Shown: in pieces, positions 1 through 9,199 of the stretch | How positions within the stretch are numbered: the first letter of the stretch is position 1 | Layout: every line of letters begins with the position of its first letter | Source of the DNA: Tillandsia leiboldiana | Lineage: Eukaryota; Streptophyta; Magnoliopsida; Poales; Bromeliaceae | DNA: 64,000 nucleotides | Direction of reading: 5' to 3' | Assembly (NCBI GenBank): GCA_029204045.2 | Contig: CM055063.1 | Coordinates: forward strand, 28,155,721-28,219,720 | The notes under the pieces: generated by a model | Databases searched by the model: none | What the model saw: only the letters and a program-made list of their open reading frames with translations | What the model was told of the DNA's origin: nothing | Position numbers and translations under genes: made by a program

Positions 1-414
1 CTCACACCCGCTGCAGTGACAGGTTCCTGTGGTAGCTGTTCCGGCATGGTTTCGCGCGGAGACAGCTGATCGAGGTGAGGACGTGGCTGAGTAGTTCCTT
101 ACCCGTATTGAGAGTCAGAGGTAGATGTACCCTGTATTTTATGTTTCTACTTTTGTACTGGACAGTCTGAGAGATTGGTGAGGCTTTTATATTTATTGGA
201 CTGTTGAGAGATGTTGTATTGACGATGGTTTTATTTATATCAGATGTTCAGTGTTTTTCTGTAGCTATATATTGAGATTTGGTTTTCAGCTCTGATACAT
301 GTTTAGCTAAAGATCTGACTTGCAGGGTAGACACTTCGTCTGTGCGGCAGTTTCCATACAGATGGCGGATCTGTTGGCGAGCCCAGGTCGCAGTTTCGAC
401 CCCGGGGCGTGACA
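1..414 (+). repeat. LTR-A 3' fragment (cut by window start)
   Basis: This is the last part of an LTR-A copy in sense orientation. It ends with the family terminus GGGGCGTGACA at 414 and contains the usual tail: a donor-like GAG|GTGAGG at 74-75, a T-rich stretch, and TTGCAG|GG at 325. No primer site follows. The next bases are a minus-strand gag, so this LTR end abuts a different element, as expected for an insertion into gag. The other flank lies outside the window, so a target duplication cannot be tested. Confidence 0.85.
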
Positions 415-985
415 CTGCCATGGCCCCTCATACTGTCGCGATGCCGGTGGTCGCCCAGACTGAGAGTAGGTGGGCGGGGTCACCTGTCCTTGAATAACTG
501 GTGCCGATGCTGACGAAGGTGTCGGTGACGAGCCTTGCGGGCACTCTGATCGAAAGTGGCCCTCCTGGCCACAAAGGTAGCACTTGCCACCACGCTGCGG
601 GCATTGCGGCGGCACATGGGGTCCACCACAAATCACGCAACGCGGCGGCCGCCGACGGTCAGGTCCTCCCCGGTGTGAAGATGAACCGCGTCCTCCAGAT
701 TGGCTCCTCGGGTGCTTCGGTGGTTTCTTCGAATAGGGCTTATGACCTGCGCCCTCAGTCGCCGACCTCTTTCCTCGCGTCCTATCAAGAGTTTCTCTCT
801 CTTCCTTAGCAATCTCCGCGCCTTTCTCCACTATCAAGGCACGGTCCACAACCTCCCGGTAGGTTTGGAGGTTTAGGGTCTGAACCAATCTGAAAATGGA
901 TGGTCTAAGGCCGTTCTCAAACATACAGGCCTTGTCCTCGTCATCCCTCACAATGTGCGGAATACAATTAAGTAGTCGAGTAAAT
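415..985 (-). pseudogene. gag: Ty3/gypsy gag fragment with two zinc-knuckle motifs
   Basis: Read on the minus strand, 951-415 is one open frame of about 178 gag codons. It starts in the capsid C-terminal region (RDDEDKA then a motif like NLQTYREVVDRALIVE, typical of chromovirus gag). A basic linker follows, then CVICGGPHVPPQC and the CCHC knuckle CYLCGQEGHFRSEC. The frame continues upstream to about 985 (residues like YEREFTRLL) before a TAG. The C-terminus runs straight into the LTR terminus at 414, so the gene is cut by that LTR. Unlike the A-family gag copies elsewhere in the window, this knuckle has no stop codon; it probably comes from a younger or autonomous relative. Gag proteins form the virus-like particle and bind element RNA through the knuckle. 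Confidence 0.85.
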
Positions 986-1055
986 TCCCTCTCGTACTAC
1001 GCCACGCTGCGGGCATTCCCTCTCGTACTCCGTCATCCCTCACAACCTGCCTTGG
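937..1055. repeat. Short duplicated gag scrap at an LTR junction
   Basis: ATTCCCTCTCGTACT occurs at 984-998 and again at 1015-1029. CGTCATCCCTCACAA occurs near 939 and again near 1031. The block is a local, imperfect direct duplication of gag sequence at the point where the fragment meets a 5'-truncated LTR, and looks like a repair scar. Confidence 0.6.
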
Positions 1056-1301
1056 GGTTAAGGAAAGAAATGAGAAAAGAATCCATGTGAGGATTTCTTG
1101 CGAGAGCACCGGATTGTTGGGTTGAGCACACCGACTCCACAGATGAGCTTTCTGAGTGGGAAAAGCTTTGGACATGTGTACTTTATGTTTACAGCGGGGT
1201 TCGGGAGATTTCAGAGTGTTGCGGAAGCTTCCAGGGCATAAAGTGACTTGTCGGCGAGGTTAGGAAGCTTCAGATTCGGATTTGGAGGTTTGGAGCATTG
1301 T

Positions 1302-1412
1302 GTTCCGGAAACAAGGTCTGGGTTCCGGAACTGCATGCTGTGCTCCGGAACCCAACATTTGGTTCCGGAACTAAATGGTTTAGTACCCGTACACAGTTTG
1401 GGGTACCGGTAC
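1302..1412 (+). repeat. 20-bp-phased palindrome array in U3
   Basis: Ten-base palindromes or near-palindromes start at 1302, 1322, 1342 and 1362 (GTTCCGGAAC type), then 1383 and 1403 (GTACCGGTAC type). Steps are 20, 20, 20, 21 and 20. The roughly 10-bp spacers differ from one another. The array ends about 80 bp before the TATA box. Confidence 0.9.
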
Positions 1413-1490
1413 TCAGTGAGGTAATTAGGCGATTTTGAGTAGTTTAGTGAGGGCACTTTGGTCATTTCCCTCCCCAAGCTCACCACCCTC

Positions 1491-1498
1491 TATATATG
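1491..1498 (+). promoter_or_regulatory. TATA box of LTR-A
   Basis: TATATATG lies between the palindrome array and the GA-rich leader. The same element sits at the same relative place in other A copies. It is the likely core promoter, with R starting about 25-35 bp downstream (inference). Confidence 0.7.
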
Positions 1499-2541
1499 AG
1501 CCCCCTGCCCTCTTCTCCACGACAGAAAGAAAGAAAGGAAAGAGAGAAAAGAAAGAAGAAAAGAGAGAAAGGAAAGAAAAGAAGGAGAAGAAGAGGTTTG
1601 AGGATTTTGCTGTTGGTGGTTTCCTGCGGCTTGGACTTGAGCGGAGTCGCGCGCGCGTCGATTCGCACGTGAGGTGAGTTGACAGATTTTTGTAGTTCGG
1701 TTTTTGGATTTACTTAGATGGTTTTGATGATGGATTTGGATGAAGCTTTGAGCTTAATTGGATTATTCCTTCCATTTTTTGCACTTGTGCTGTGAGCATG
1801 TGGACTTGGCACTGTGCGGAGCCGTGGGTGAACGCGCGCATGCGTGCATGCTGTGAGCGGCCGGTGAGGGAGCCGGAGCGCGCCGGATTTTTATTAGAGG
1901 ACTCGAGAGGATGTTTCGAGCATCCGGGGATATTTTCCGTGGATCGCGACAGTGCGCGCACGTGCGGTGCGGTTTTGGGCGTTTCCGGCAGTTTTTGACA
2001 GTGAGCGGTGCAGCGCTTCACCGACTTCAGCGATTGCCTGCGGAAAGCGTTCCGGCGGATTGGAATTTCTTCAAGATGTATGGAATGCCTTCTAAAGCTA
2101 TTGTATGCATGTTGATCATGTTTAGCTTATTATTTGTATAGCTAGTAAATCTGATAGTTGCCTAGAAAACCATAGAAAGATATTTATGAGCCCCAGATTT
2201 TTTTAGCATGATCTAGGGATGATTTGACACTAGACTGCATGATTAGTGGGCATTAGATGGGCATCTGAACCGTTTTAAAAATCGTCGGATCGATTTTAAT
2301 GAAAACTGAAATTTAAAAAAAGTTTGGAATTATTGTGAGCTTCCAGAGAGATTGAGTAGGTTCAGGATGCATATGTTTCCGTGCCGGGGGGCCGAGTGGA
2401 TTTTTAGAGCTCTGTGGGATTAGTTTCTAGTGTCAGGTGAGTGAGATCCCTTGTGGGATTATTCTAGATCATGGGTTTGCATCTCTGATTTGGTAGTGGA
2501 GATGGTACTCCAACTTGGCTTAGAGAGTTTGGGCTCTGGCA

Positions 2542-2670
2542 GATTGAGTCGTGGAGGTATCCCGACTTAGCCATGGGATGTGCATTATCAGATTGAGTCG
2601 TGGAGGGTTCCCCGACATAGCTGTGAGAGGGTTTGGGCATTCCCTGATCGAGTCGTGGAGGGTTCCCGAC
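2542..2670 (+). repeat. Three hairpin-forming repeats, GAGTCGTGGAGG core
   Basis: GAGTCGTGGAGG recurs at about 2545, 2594 and 2649. Each copy is followed by CCGACT, so AGTCG and CGACT can pair across a short loop. Every long LTR-A copy carries this block just upstream of the G-box array. Confidence 0.6.
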
Positions 2671-2836
2671 TGTGATGTGTTATCTGGGTATTGGGTATCC
2701 GATCTGTTTGATCATGGATCATAGCCCGCATGCGCCATTTATGAGATAGTTGAGACTAGCGAGATACTTGAGCTCGGTGGGGTCGCTCCACTCGAGTTAC
2801 GCTCCTGATGCGTGATAATGATTGAGATAGACAGAC

Positions 2837-2968
2837 TAGGACGTCCCACGGGGGTGGGCAGGTGCGTTCCTAGTAGTCAGTTTAGGACGCCCCACGTGGA
2901 GTGGGCAGGTGCGTTCATAGTAGTCAGTAGGACGCCCCGCGTGGAGTGGGCAGGTGCGTTCCTAGATG
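2837..2968 (+). repeat. G-box tandem array, three units
   Basis: Imperfect units of about 45-56 bp share the core GACGCCCCACGTGGAGTGGG followed by CAGGTGCGTT. The core contains CACGTG and a short inverted repeat (GCCCAC/GTGGGC). Other LTR-A copies hold 4-7 units. Confidence 0.85.
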
Positions 2969-3275
2969 ACAGGCGCGGGCTTGACTGAGCCTGTTTTGGG
3001 CAGTCATTGAGATTTGAGTTTGGTGAGCACCTCGTGTGCGAGTCGTGTATAGCTTGCTCTTAGATGAGTTTTCCTTTGAGCATGATACTTGAGGCATTTA
3101 GTAGTGAGGGCGTATGCATAGCAGTATCATAGTAGAGATTTCCTTGAGCATGATGTTATGACATATTAGCTGTAGCTCATTCCCTGCTTTTATATATATA
3201 TCTATCTGCATACCTATCTGTTGGGCTCCCAGTAGACTTTGTGGGCATACCGTGGATATTGGTGACGGTACCCAC

Positions 3276-3303
3276 TGAGATCTACCTTCTGCAGTAGATC
3301 TCA
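3276..3303 (+). other. Conserved LTR hairpin TGAGATCTAC/GTAGATCTCA
   Basis: A 10-bp perfect stem closes an 8-base loop (CTTCTGCA) directly after the conserved GGTGACGGTACCCACT. Copies near 26380, 43770 and 58890 keep the stem. A' copies and a minus-strand copy (35907) carry compensatory or G-U changes. The loop and first stem base form CTGCAG, a candidate 3' splice site. Confidence 0.75.
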
Positions 3304-3373
3304 CACCCGCTGCGGTGACAGGTTTCCTGAGGATGCTGTTCCGGCTTAGTTCGCGCGGAGACAGCTGATCGAG

Positions 3374-3618
3374 GTGAGGACGTGGCTGAGTAGTTCCTTA
3401 CCAGTATTGAGTGTCAGAGGTAGATGTACCTTGTATTTTATGTTTCCACTTTTGTACTGGACAGTCTGAGAGATTGAGAGGCTTTTGTTTTTATTTGACA
3501 GCCAAGAGATGTTGTATTGAGTATTATTTTATTTCTATCAGATGTTCAGTGGATTTCTGTAGCTACTGGTTTTAGTTTCAGCTCTGATACATGTTTTAGC
3601 TATAGATCTGACTTGCAG
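3374..3618 (+). other. Candidate leader intron (GT...AG) in LTR-A
   Basis: A donor-like GAG|GTGAGG and an acceptor-like TTGCAG|GG bound 245 T-rich bases. Equivalent pairs are found at 75-325, 4528-4769, 30443-30694, 43854-44118 and, in LTR-B, 11278-11543. Splicing itself is inferred. Confidence 0.4.
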
Positions 3619-3707
3619 GGTAGACGCTTCGTCTGTGCGGCAGTTTCCGTACAGATGGCGGATCTGTTGGCGAGCCCGGGTCGCAGTTTCGACCCCAGGG
3701 CATGACA

Positions 3708-3782
3708 GGCTATGCCTGCAGCCTGTTCTTGTTTGATTTGGGTTGTAGGTGTCAGTCTTTCGGAATATTCGGCCCTTCATGG
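3708..3782 (+). other. Unassigned spacer between two LTR fragments
   Basis: About 75 bases starting GGCTATGCCTGCAGCC match no LTR or coding part I recognise. The same spacer is present at 59319-59398 in the same position, so it belongs to the duplicated block. Confidence 0.5.
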
Positions 3783-4856
3783 AAGTCGATTGGTTTACTC
3801 TAGATCATGGGTTGGGCATTTGCTGATTGAGTCGTGGAGGGTTCTCCGACTTAGCTATGTTTCTTTGGGCATTGTGAGATCGAGTCGTGGAGGGTTCTCC
3901 GACTGAGTGATGGTTATTTGGGTATTTGAGTTTCCGATCTGTTTTATCGTGGATTGTAGCCTGCATGTACCGATTATTGAGACAGATGAGACACGCTTGA
4001 GCTTGGGGGGGTCGCTCCCCTCGAGTTACGCTCCGGATGCGATGGTTATGCCGCCTGTTGAGGCCGCCGCGCGTGGTACTGTGATAGTCCAGTTGGACGC
4101 CCTACGTAAGTCCCGTCCCAGTGCGGATGAGGTGGCAGTAGGTAGGCGCAGGCTTGACTGGGCAAGTTTTGGCAGTCATTTTATGGTGGGCACCTCGTGA
4201 GCGAGTGGATGCATAGATAGCATGTTCTTAGATGAGTTTTCCTTTGAGCATGGTACTTGAGGCATATTAGCAGTGGCGAGTGTATGCATAGCATGTTCAT
4301 AGTAGAGTTTTCCTTTGAGCATGATGTTTGAGACATATTAGCTGTATTTCTTTTCCAGCTTTCCTATTATCTATCTGCATACCTAACTGTTTTGCCTCCA
4401 ATACTCTTAGTGGGCATACCGTGGATATTGGTGACGGTACCCACTAGGAACTACCTTCTGCAGTAGTTCTCACACCCGCTGCGGTGACAGGTTTCCAGAG
4501 GTTGCTGTTCCGGCTTGTGTTCGTGAGGTAAGGGCGTGACCGAGTAGTTCCTTACCAGCATTTGAGAGTCAGAGATAGATGTAAACTGTATTTTTCTCTT
4601 TCCACTTTTGTACTGGACAGTTTGAGAGATTTGTATTGTATTTATTTTACATAGGGAGAGAGACTATGTATTGAGGATTTATTTATATTCAGATGTTCAG
4701 TTATGATTTCTTTAGCTACTAGTTTTATTTCCGCTCTGATACATGTTTAGCTATAGATCTGACTTGCAGGGTACACGCTTCGCCTGTGCAGGTGTTTTCG
4801 TAAAGATGGCGGATCTGCTGGCGAGCCCGGGTCACGGTTTCGACCCCGGGGCGTAA
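3783..4856 (+). repeat. LTR-A' 3' fragment
   Basis: A diverged LTR-A subfamily begins here at the equivalent of TCTAGATCATGGG. It keeps one inverted-repeat block, a single degenerate G-box unit near 4090, a hairpin with changed arms (GGAACTAC/GTAGTTC, about 4447-4472) and the tail motif. The terminus is altered to GGGGCGTAAT and continues into a copia scrap. A second copy is split across 59399-59960 and 63041-63604. Confidence 0.75.
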
Positions 4857-5033
4857 TATCCGGTATGTCAAAGATACAATTAATTTTGAAATTTGGTATC
4901 CTATGGGCACATCGCTCGACATAATAGGATATTCAGATGCCGATTGGGCTGGATCGGTGGATTACCGAAAAAGCACTAGTGGAGCATGCTTTTATCTTGG
5001 CCATTGTCTTGTTGCATGGCATAGTAAAAAGTA
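4857..5033 (+). pseudogene. pol: Ty1/copia RNase H fragment
   Basis: About 59 codons encode the C-terminal half of a copia RNase H. The strip includes INFEIWYPMG, YSDADWAGS, RKSTSGACFYLGH and LVAWHSKK, which match the DADWAG...KSTSG...W.SKK hallmark of copia reverse transcriptase-RNase H. Nothing else of a copia element surrounds it: it lies between a plus-strand A' LTR end and a minus-strand LTR-A U3. The sister copy at 63605-63783 reads GSVDDRKS where this one has a Tyr for the second Asp. It is probably a filler captured during repair or a remnant of a deleted insertion, and not an expressed gene. Confidence 0.85.
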
Positions 5034-5940
5034 AAACTGTATTGCTCTTTTCCTGTCGTGGAGAAGAAGCAGGGGAGAGGGCTCCTATATAGACCAAGGT
5101 GAAGGGTAACGCCAAAGTGAAGTGAATTTACCTTAATGCCCTTTAAAAATCCAAGTCAGCACTTAATTAAGAGCTCCCTGTGTGCTGGGTACCGGTACCC
5201 CATGCTGGGTACCGGTACTAAAGCAATTAGTTCCGGAACACAGCATGCAGTTCCGGAACCCAAACCTTGGTTCCGGAACTCAAGGTTCCAAATGCTGAAT
5301 TTCGGCTGAAGCTTCCAAAAATCCTCGCCAACAGCTCACTTTCTGTTCCGGAAGCTTCCGCATCACTCTGAAATCTCCCGAACCCCTCTGTAAACATAAA
5401 GTACACAAGACCAAAGCTTTTCCCACTCACAAAGTTCGACTGTGGAGTCGGTGTGCTCAATCCAACAATCCGGCATTCTCACAAGAAAATCCTCACTTGC
5501 ATTCTTTACTCATTTTCTTCTCCCGTTCCTTTTCTCAATTCCAAAGTGGGTTACAATGAATTATCTAATTCCTTTAATTGCCAACTCCAACCCACTTTTC
5601 TCCTTCGGGGCCTCCGCATCAGTCCGAATCCACCCGAACTCCGCTGTAACCTGAAAATACACGTGTTCCAACACTTTCCAATTTTCTGCGCACAACCGCG
5701 GAGTCGGTTCACTATCCAATCCAATACTCTCTACAAGTACGGAATGCCCCGAAATCACTGATTCAAACTAGGCTTCCAAGTTCGACGCTGCTAACACACT
5801 TTTCTTCCCAAAGCATTCTGCGTCGATCCGGAACAATCAGAACTCATATGTAAGCCCAAATGGAACACGCCCAAGGTGATTTCTCCGCACCACGCCATCT
5901 TGCGAGGTCGTTGCACTCTACAAAGTTCCCGTACTCTACA
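5034..5940 (-). repeat. LTR-A U3 part, minus orientation
   Basis: On the minus strand this runs from the LTR 5' terminus (TGTAGAGTACGGG, at 5940) through two or three U3 repeat units, the palindrome array (5189-5279) and the TATA region, and stops in the leader near 5034. The remaining 2 kb of the LTR is missing. The sister copy begins at about 63784 and runs out of the window. Confidence 0.8.
5189..5279 (-). repeat. 20-bp-phased palindrome array
   Basis: GTACCGGTAC starts at 5189 and 5209; GTTCCGGAAC starts at 5230, 5250 and 5270. Steps are 20, 21, 20 and 20. All five ten-mers are perfect palindromes. Confidence 0.92.
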
Positions 5941-6590
5941 TTCGACCTCCTCTCGACCAGCACCAGTAGCATCAACACCAACACCAACAGCAACAGCATC
6001 ACCAGCAGCAACAACAGCACCAGCACCAGCAGCGCCAGGAAATTTTGAGACTTCAGAGGATGAAGCCTCTGTGACTTTAATTCACCGAAAGTAACAAAGG
6101 CTCTCTTCTGAACAGGAACGGATTACTCTTGAACAGGAGTGGATCGAGGTTGCCATGATTCCAGTCACAAAATCATGAGCCTCAGAGGAGACAGAGACGA
6201 GGAGGTTCTCGACAGTCGAGGCACCAGCAGCAGTGCTAGGATGACTGTGTCTTTTGCGGTGGGCCGCATTCATCGCCATAGAGTGACTTCAGGAAAGGGC
6301 GATGCTTTTCATGTGGATAGTCCGGACATTTTCAGGCAGAGTGTCCCAGAGTGGTGCTCATGGATTTGCCGCTTGCGACGGCACCCCACTACCCCTTCAG
6401 GATGTAGAGGTTCATCCGACTTACCGGCAGACTGATAGAGCTGTGACGCCTAGACAGATAGAGCGATGGCCACCAGCATCTAGTGGATGAGATTGTGCAG
6501 CCGGTTAGAGGACGCCAGGAAGGTGGATCGCGTCTTACCAGGTGCGGTTCATCTGACGGTTGTCAGAGTTGGAGCATGTTGGATGCTGAC
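5941..6590 (+). pseudogene. gag: A-family gag C-terminal half with broken zinc knuckle
   Basis: The fragment starts at an LTR terminus with a CAN-repeat stretch (5958-6040) that would encode either an Ala/Thr/Pro-rich or a Gln/His-rich segment. Around 6246-6350 one frame shows CVFCGGPHSSP, a TAG, then CFSC-G-stop-SGHFQAEC, a CCHC knuckle whose usual Gln codon is TAG (6318-6320). The same TAG occurs at 31007, 47880 and, on the minus strand, 20594-20592. No frame is open across the fragment. In a working element this protein would package the RNA. Here it is debris of a family that appears to have spread with the defect. Confidence 0.8.
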
Positions 6591-6895
6591 ACCGCTTGCA
6601 CGTGTTTTAGGAGAGCAGAGGTAGCTTCGTGTGGGCTGGAGATGGGATTGTTGGCTTATGCACGTGAGGATCAGGTTCCGGATCACGTATAGAACATGGA
6701 TGAGTGTTGCCAGTCCCGCCCAGTGCAGCTGGACCTTGGATTTGATCCTAGAGTGGTTAATCCTACATCAGCCCCGAGATGTTGATACAAGGATGGTTAG
6801 GGATTGGTTATCCCAACGTTATGCTATCAGGAATTGTCGAGAGAGGACAATGACCCTCCGTGGACCTGGCCAGGGGGAGTGTGGTTATAGAGGAT
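6591..6895 (+). pseudogene. pol: A-family aspartic protease remnant
   Basis: The frame reads EMGLLAYAREDQVPDHV, a TAG at 6690-6692, then MDECCQS, and farther on DWLSQRYAI and CRERTMT followed by GPGQGE, which is the C-terminal part of a Ty3/gypsy retropepsin and the start of the linker to reverse transcriptase. The catalytic DTGA region is not recognisable. The TAG is shared with copies at 31325 and 17071-17069 (minus), so it predates their dispersal. Confidence 0.75.
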
Positions 6896-7584
6896 GCTAG
6901 AGCACGACAGAGGTTGAGTCGTGGTTGTATCGCTTCGTTAGCGACTGTAGAGGAGGTGCCTACGGCGGCACCGGGACTAAGGAATATTTTATCGCCGTGT
7001 GATCTCGAGTGAGGGTCTACCACATCTGATTTGAAAGCTGCCGTTTGGTGAGTTTGAGGTTGAGACACTGATTGACGTGGTTTTGGAAACCGCGCCGACT
7101 TCGGCAGCACCCCTTGGAGCGTTCCCCTTGAGGCGTAGGGAGAGAGCTGATAGCGCAGTTGCGGGATTTGATGGATCGGGTGGTCTGCGTGACCCAATAC
7201 CACGTCGTGGGGATACGACAGTGAGGATCCGAGAGATTGATATGTTGGTTATGATGCCACACCGTTGATACACGGTGGTGATGCCATGCCGTTGGTACAC
7301 GGCACTGATGCCACGTTGTGAGTGCACAACGGTGAGCGTTCTATGATGGTTTGAGCACGGACAGGTTTGGAATGTTTTCGGCAGATGCCTTGTGGGATTG
7401 ATAGCCTTATGGAACCATACAGCTGAGGGCTGCGCCCTGATAGAGTTCTGAACCCGATAGGGACATTATGAGCTTACAGCAAGGTCAAGTGGATTGACTA
7501 AGTCCCTGTGGCCTTTTGGATTTGAGGAATTGTGTGTTCCAGCGGTACTTGGACCGGGTTGTTGTACCGGCGTGAGTTTGAGCT
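6896..7584 (+). pseudogene. pol: Protease-RT linker and start of RT, degenerate
   Basis: Short readable strips follow the usual gypsy order: RLSRGCIASLATVEEVPTAA, a block matching the acidic region before RT (ETAPTSAAP), an ELxAQLRDLMD-like helix near 7142-7180, and a scrap near 7485-7580 corresponding to the RT palm entry (PFGFEE). Frames shift repeatedly and no catalytic YVDD box is present. The strip is cut at 7584 by a minus-strand LTR-A piece. Homologous sequence is found at 31500-31784, 35341-35513, 39850 onward and, inverted, 16400-16860. Confidence 0.65.
7253..7333 (+). repeat. 27-bp tandem repeat, three units
   Basis: GATGCCAC/T starts at 7253, 7280 and 7307, an exact 27-bp period. 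Each unit contains a short inverted repeat such as CCGTTGATACACGG. At least two units survive in the minus-strand element at about 16440-16510. Confidence 0.75.
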
Positions 7585-8089
7585 CTACACTTACTCTTTT
7601 ACCCTCACTGCCTCCAAGATCTGGAGGCTGAGTACCGGTACTCGGGTCCCTGTACCGGTACCCATGCTCAAAAAATCTCAAACCGAGAACCAACTCTGAT
7701 GAATCCATCATTGAGTACCGGTACCTGCCCACGCGTTACTCAAGCCAATATGCACATGGGGTACCGAAACGCACTGCCCAGTACCGGTACCCAGGGACTT
7801 AGAAAATTTTCCACATTTTCGTCAACCGAACTCTCTTCGGTTTTTCTCCAAAGCAATTGGTTCCGGAACCAACACTGGAGTTCCGGTACGCAATATCCCA
7901 AAATTGCTGAATCAAGCTGGGGTTCGAAATTCGACGCCATCAACTCACTTTTCAACCCAAAGGCTCTCGCGTCGATCCGAATCATCCCGAACTCATCTGT
8001 AAACACAAATGGAACACGCTCCAGGCTATTTCCCCACACCAGGCTATCTTGCGCAGTCGGTGCACTATACGAAGTCCCGATATTCTACA
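7585..8089 (-). repeat. LTR-A U3 fragment, minus orientation
   Basis: A minus-strand LTR-A 5' end: the terminus TGTAGAATATCGGG is at 8089, followed leftward by one U3 unit and an expanded palindrome region. It is cut at about 7585 where it meets RT remnants. The gag fragment begins on the next base after the terminus. Confidence 0.75.
7632..7889 (-). repeat. Dispersed palindrome pairs, 20-bp phased
   Basis: GTACCGGTAC at 7632 and 7652, a single copy at 7715, GTACCGAAAC/GTACCGGTAC at 7761/7781, and GTTCCGGAAC/GTTCCGGTAC at 7860/7880. Within each pair the step is 20. Half-site hybrids (GTACC with GAAAC, GTTCC with GGTAC) show the two palindromes are variants of one unit. Confidence 0.85.
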
Positions 8090-8364
8090 CCCATACACCC
8101 CAGCAGTGTGAGCAGCGACAGGGCCGGTGTTACCGTTGTGGACAGCCGGGACATATGGCGTGGTCTTGTCCGAGAGCAGGGTCGCCAGTACCATCGACAG
8201 CATCGACTCCTCCTCCACCTTTGCAGATGGTAGGAGCTTCGCCGAGTTTTGGCCAGGGGGATCGGGCCACTTCGTCGCGACAGCCAGATAGGCGACCACA
8301 TTCGAGCAGGCGAGTGTATACCGCTCAGGTTGAGGATTCTTTGGCAGCTAGCCAGGTGGTAGCA
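8090..8364 (+). pseudogene. gag: gag C-terminus with intact CCHC knuckle (left half of gag-pro)
   Basis: An open frame from 8090 encodes TPQQCEQRQGRCYRCGQPG then HMAWSCPRAG: the end of the first knuckle and a complete CCHC second knuckle (C-X2-C-X4-H-X4-C). A Ser/Pro-rich stretch follows and then the gag-protease junction (RVYTAQVEDS). At 8364 it is interrupted by a solo LTR-B. The same frame resumes at 11639 with the protease, so this was one gag-pro frame before the insertion. The Gln in the knuckle (CGQ) is intact, unlike the A-family copies, so the source is a different, better preserved lineage. Confidence 0.85.
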
Positions 8365-8692
8365 TGTAGTGGTCCAGATTTTCCCATGCAACCTTTCCGA
8401 TGAATCCACTGTGTAGAACACCTAGTGTTGGTGTGTCTGGCCCATGGTGCATCAAAGGGATGCCACAGATGGACCCTGTATGACTTGGTTAGCTGATTTG
8501 GCCTTCGGTTGTATTTGCCGAATTTTAGGAAAGTTTTTGGGCCAATCAGAGGTTGGATTTGGATTCAGCACGGAAAAACGCTTGAAAACGGCTATTTTCT
8601 TGTTAAATTTGGAGTCCGGATGACCAAAAACGGGCTTCCGGAAGTTTTCGGGGGTTTTCGGTGCATGGGGGGTGACCGTGGACCGGCCTGAG

Positions 8693-9086
8693 CCACGTGG
8701 CGGCCTATCATTGGCCGGCTCACGCAGCTCGGTCCACGGGGACGCTCGGCTGTGCATGGACCGCGGGCGGGAGACGCGTGGCGTGCGCGGAGTGGTTGGC
8801 GCACGCGGCGCGGCTCAGCGATTTTGCGCGGCTTCGGTGGACCGGGCGCATGACACGTGGCAGCCTGGCATTGGCGGGCTCACGAAGGCGCGGTCCACGG
8901 TGCGTGCGGAGGGAGGCGCCTCGGTACGGAGCGCGCTGCGGCGCCTGACGCGTGGTCGGCCGCACTCGAGTGCGCCACGCGTCGGCACGCGAGAGGCGGC
9001 CGTACCTACCCCCGCTGACCGTGGGGGGACACGTGGCGCGTGCCGGAGGCCGCTGCACCGCTGTCCCGTGTTAGTTGTACACGTGG
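8693..9086 (+). promoter_or_regulatory. Four ACGTGG G-box/ABRE-like sites in LTR-B U3
   Basis: CCACGTGG at 8693-8700 and ACACGTGG at 8853-8860, 9029-9036 and 9079-9086 precede the TATA at 9200. The first two sit in an imperfect tandem repeat of about 160 bp. ACACGTGGC resembles the core bound by plant bZIP factors in ABA and stress responses; regulation here is inferred. Confidence 0.55.
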
Positions 9087-9199
9087 CAGCACCACAGGCT
9101 TTCGGGCGCGTCCGACGGGGAAGCTGCGACCCCGTTTTCGGATCCTAGCGCCCGGATCTTGCGCCCGAAAACCGGCCCATTTCAGTGGTGGGCTGAGCC

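Larger units (their letters stand above)
1056..3707 (+). repeat. LTR-A, 5' truncated
   Basis: Sense-orientation LTR-A missing the first part of U3. Order: last U3 repeat unit (about 1180-1250), palindrome array (1302-1412), TATA (1491), purine-rich leader (about 1520-1600), CG-rich patch, donor-like GAG|GTGAGTT (1673-1674), the long central part with inverted-repeat and G-box arrays, the hairpin at 3276-3303, and the terminus CATGACA at 3707. No primer site follows, so it is not the 5' LTR of an element seen here. From about 1764 on, it is repeated at 57371-59318. Confidence 0.85.

Noticed and set aside
4857..5033. A complete copia element
   Set aside because: Only an RNase H strip is present; no copia LTR, integrase or gag is seen on either side.
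8672..9148. A 158-codon open frame in the GC-rich U3 of LTR-B
   Set aside because: It lies upstream of the TATA in an LTR, is composition-driven, and has an antisense twin of similar length.
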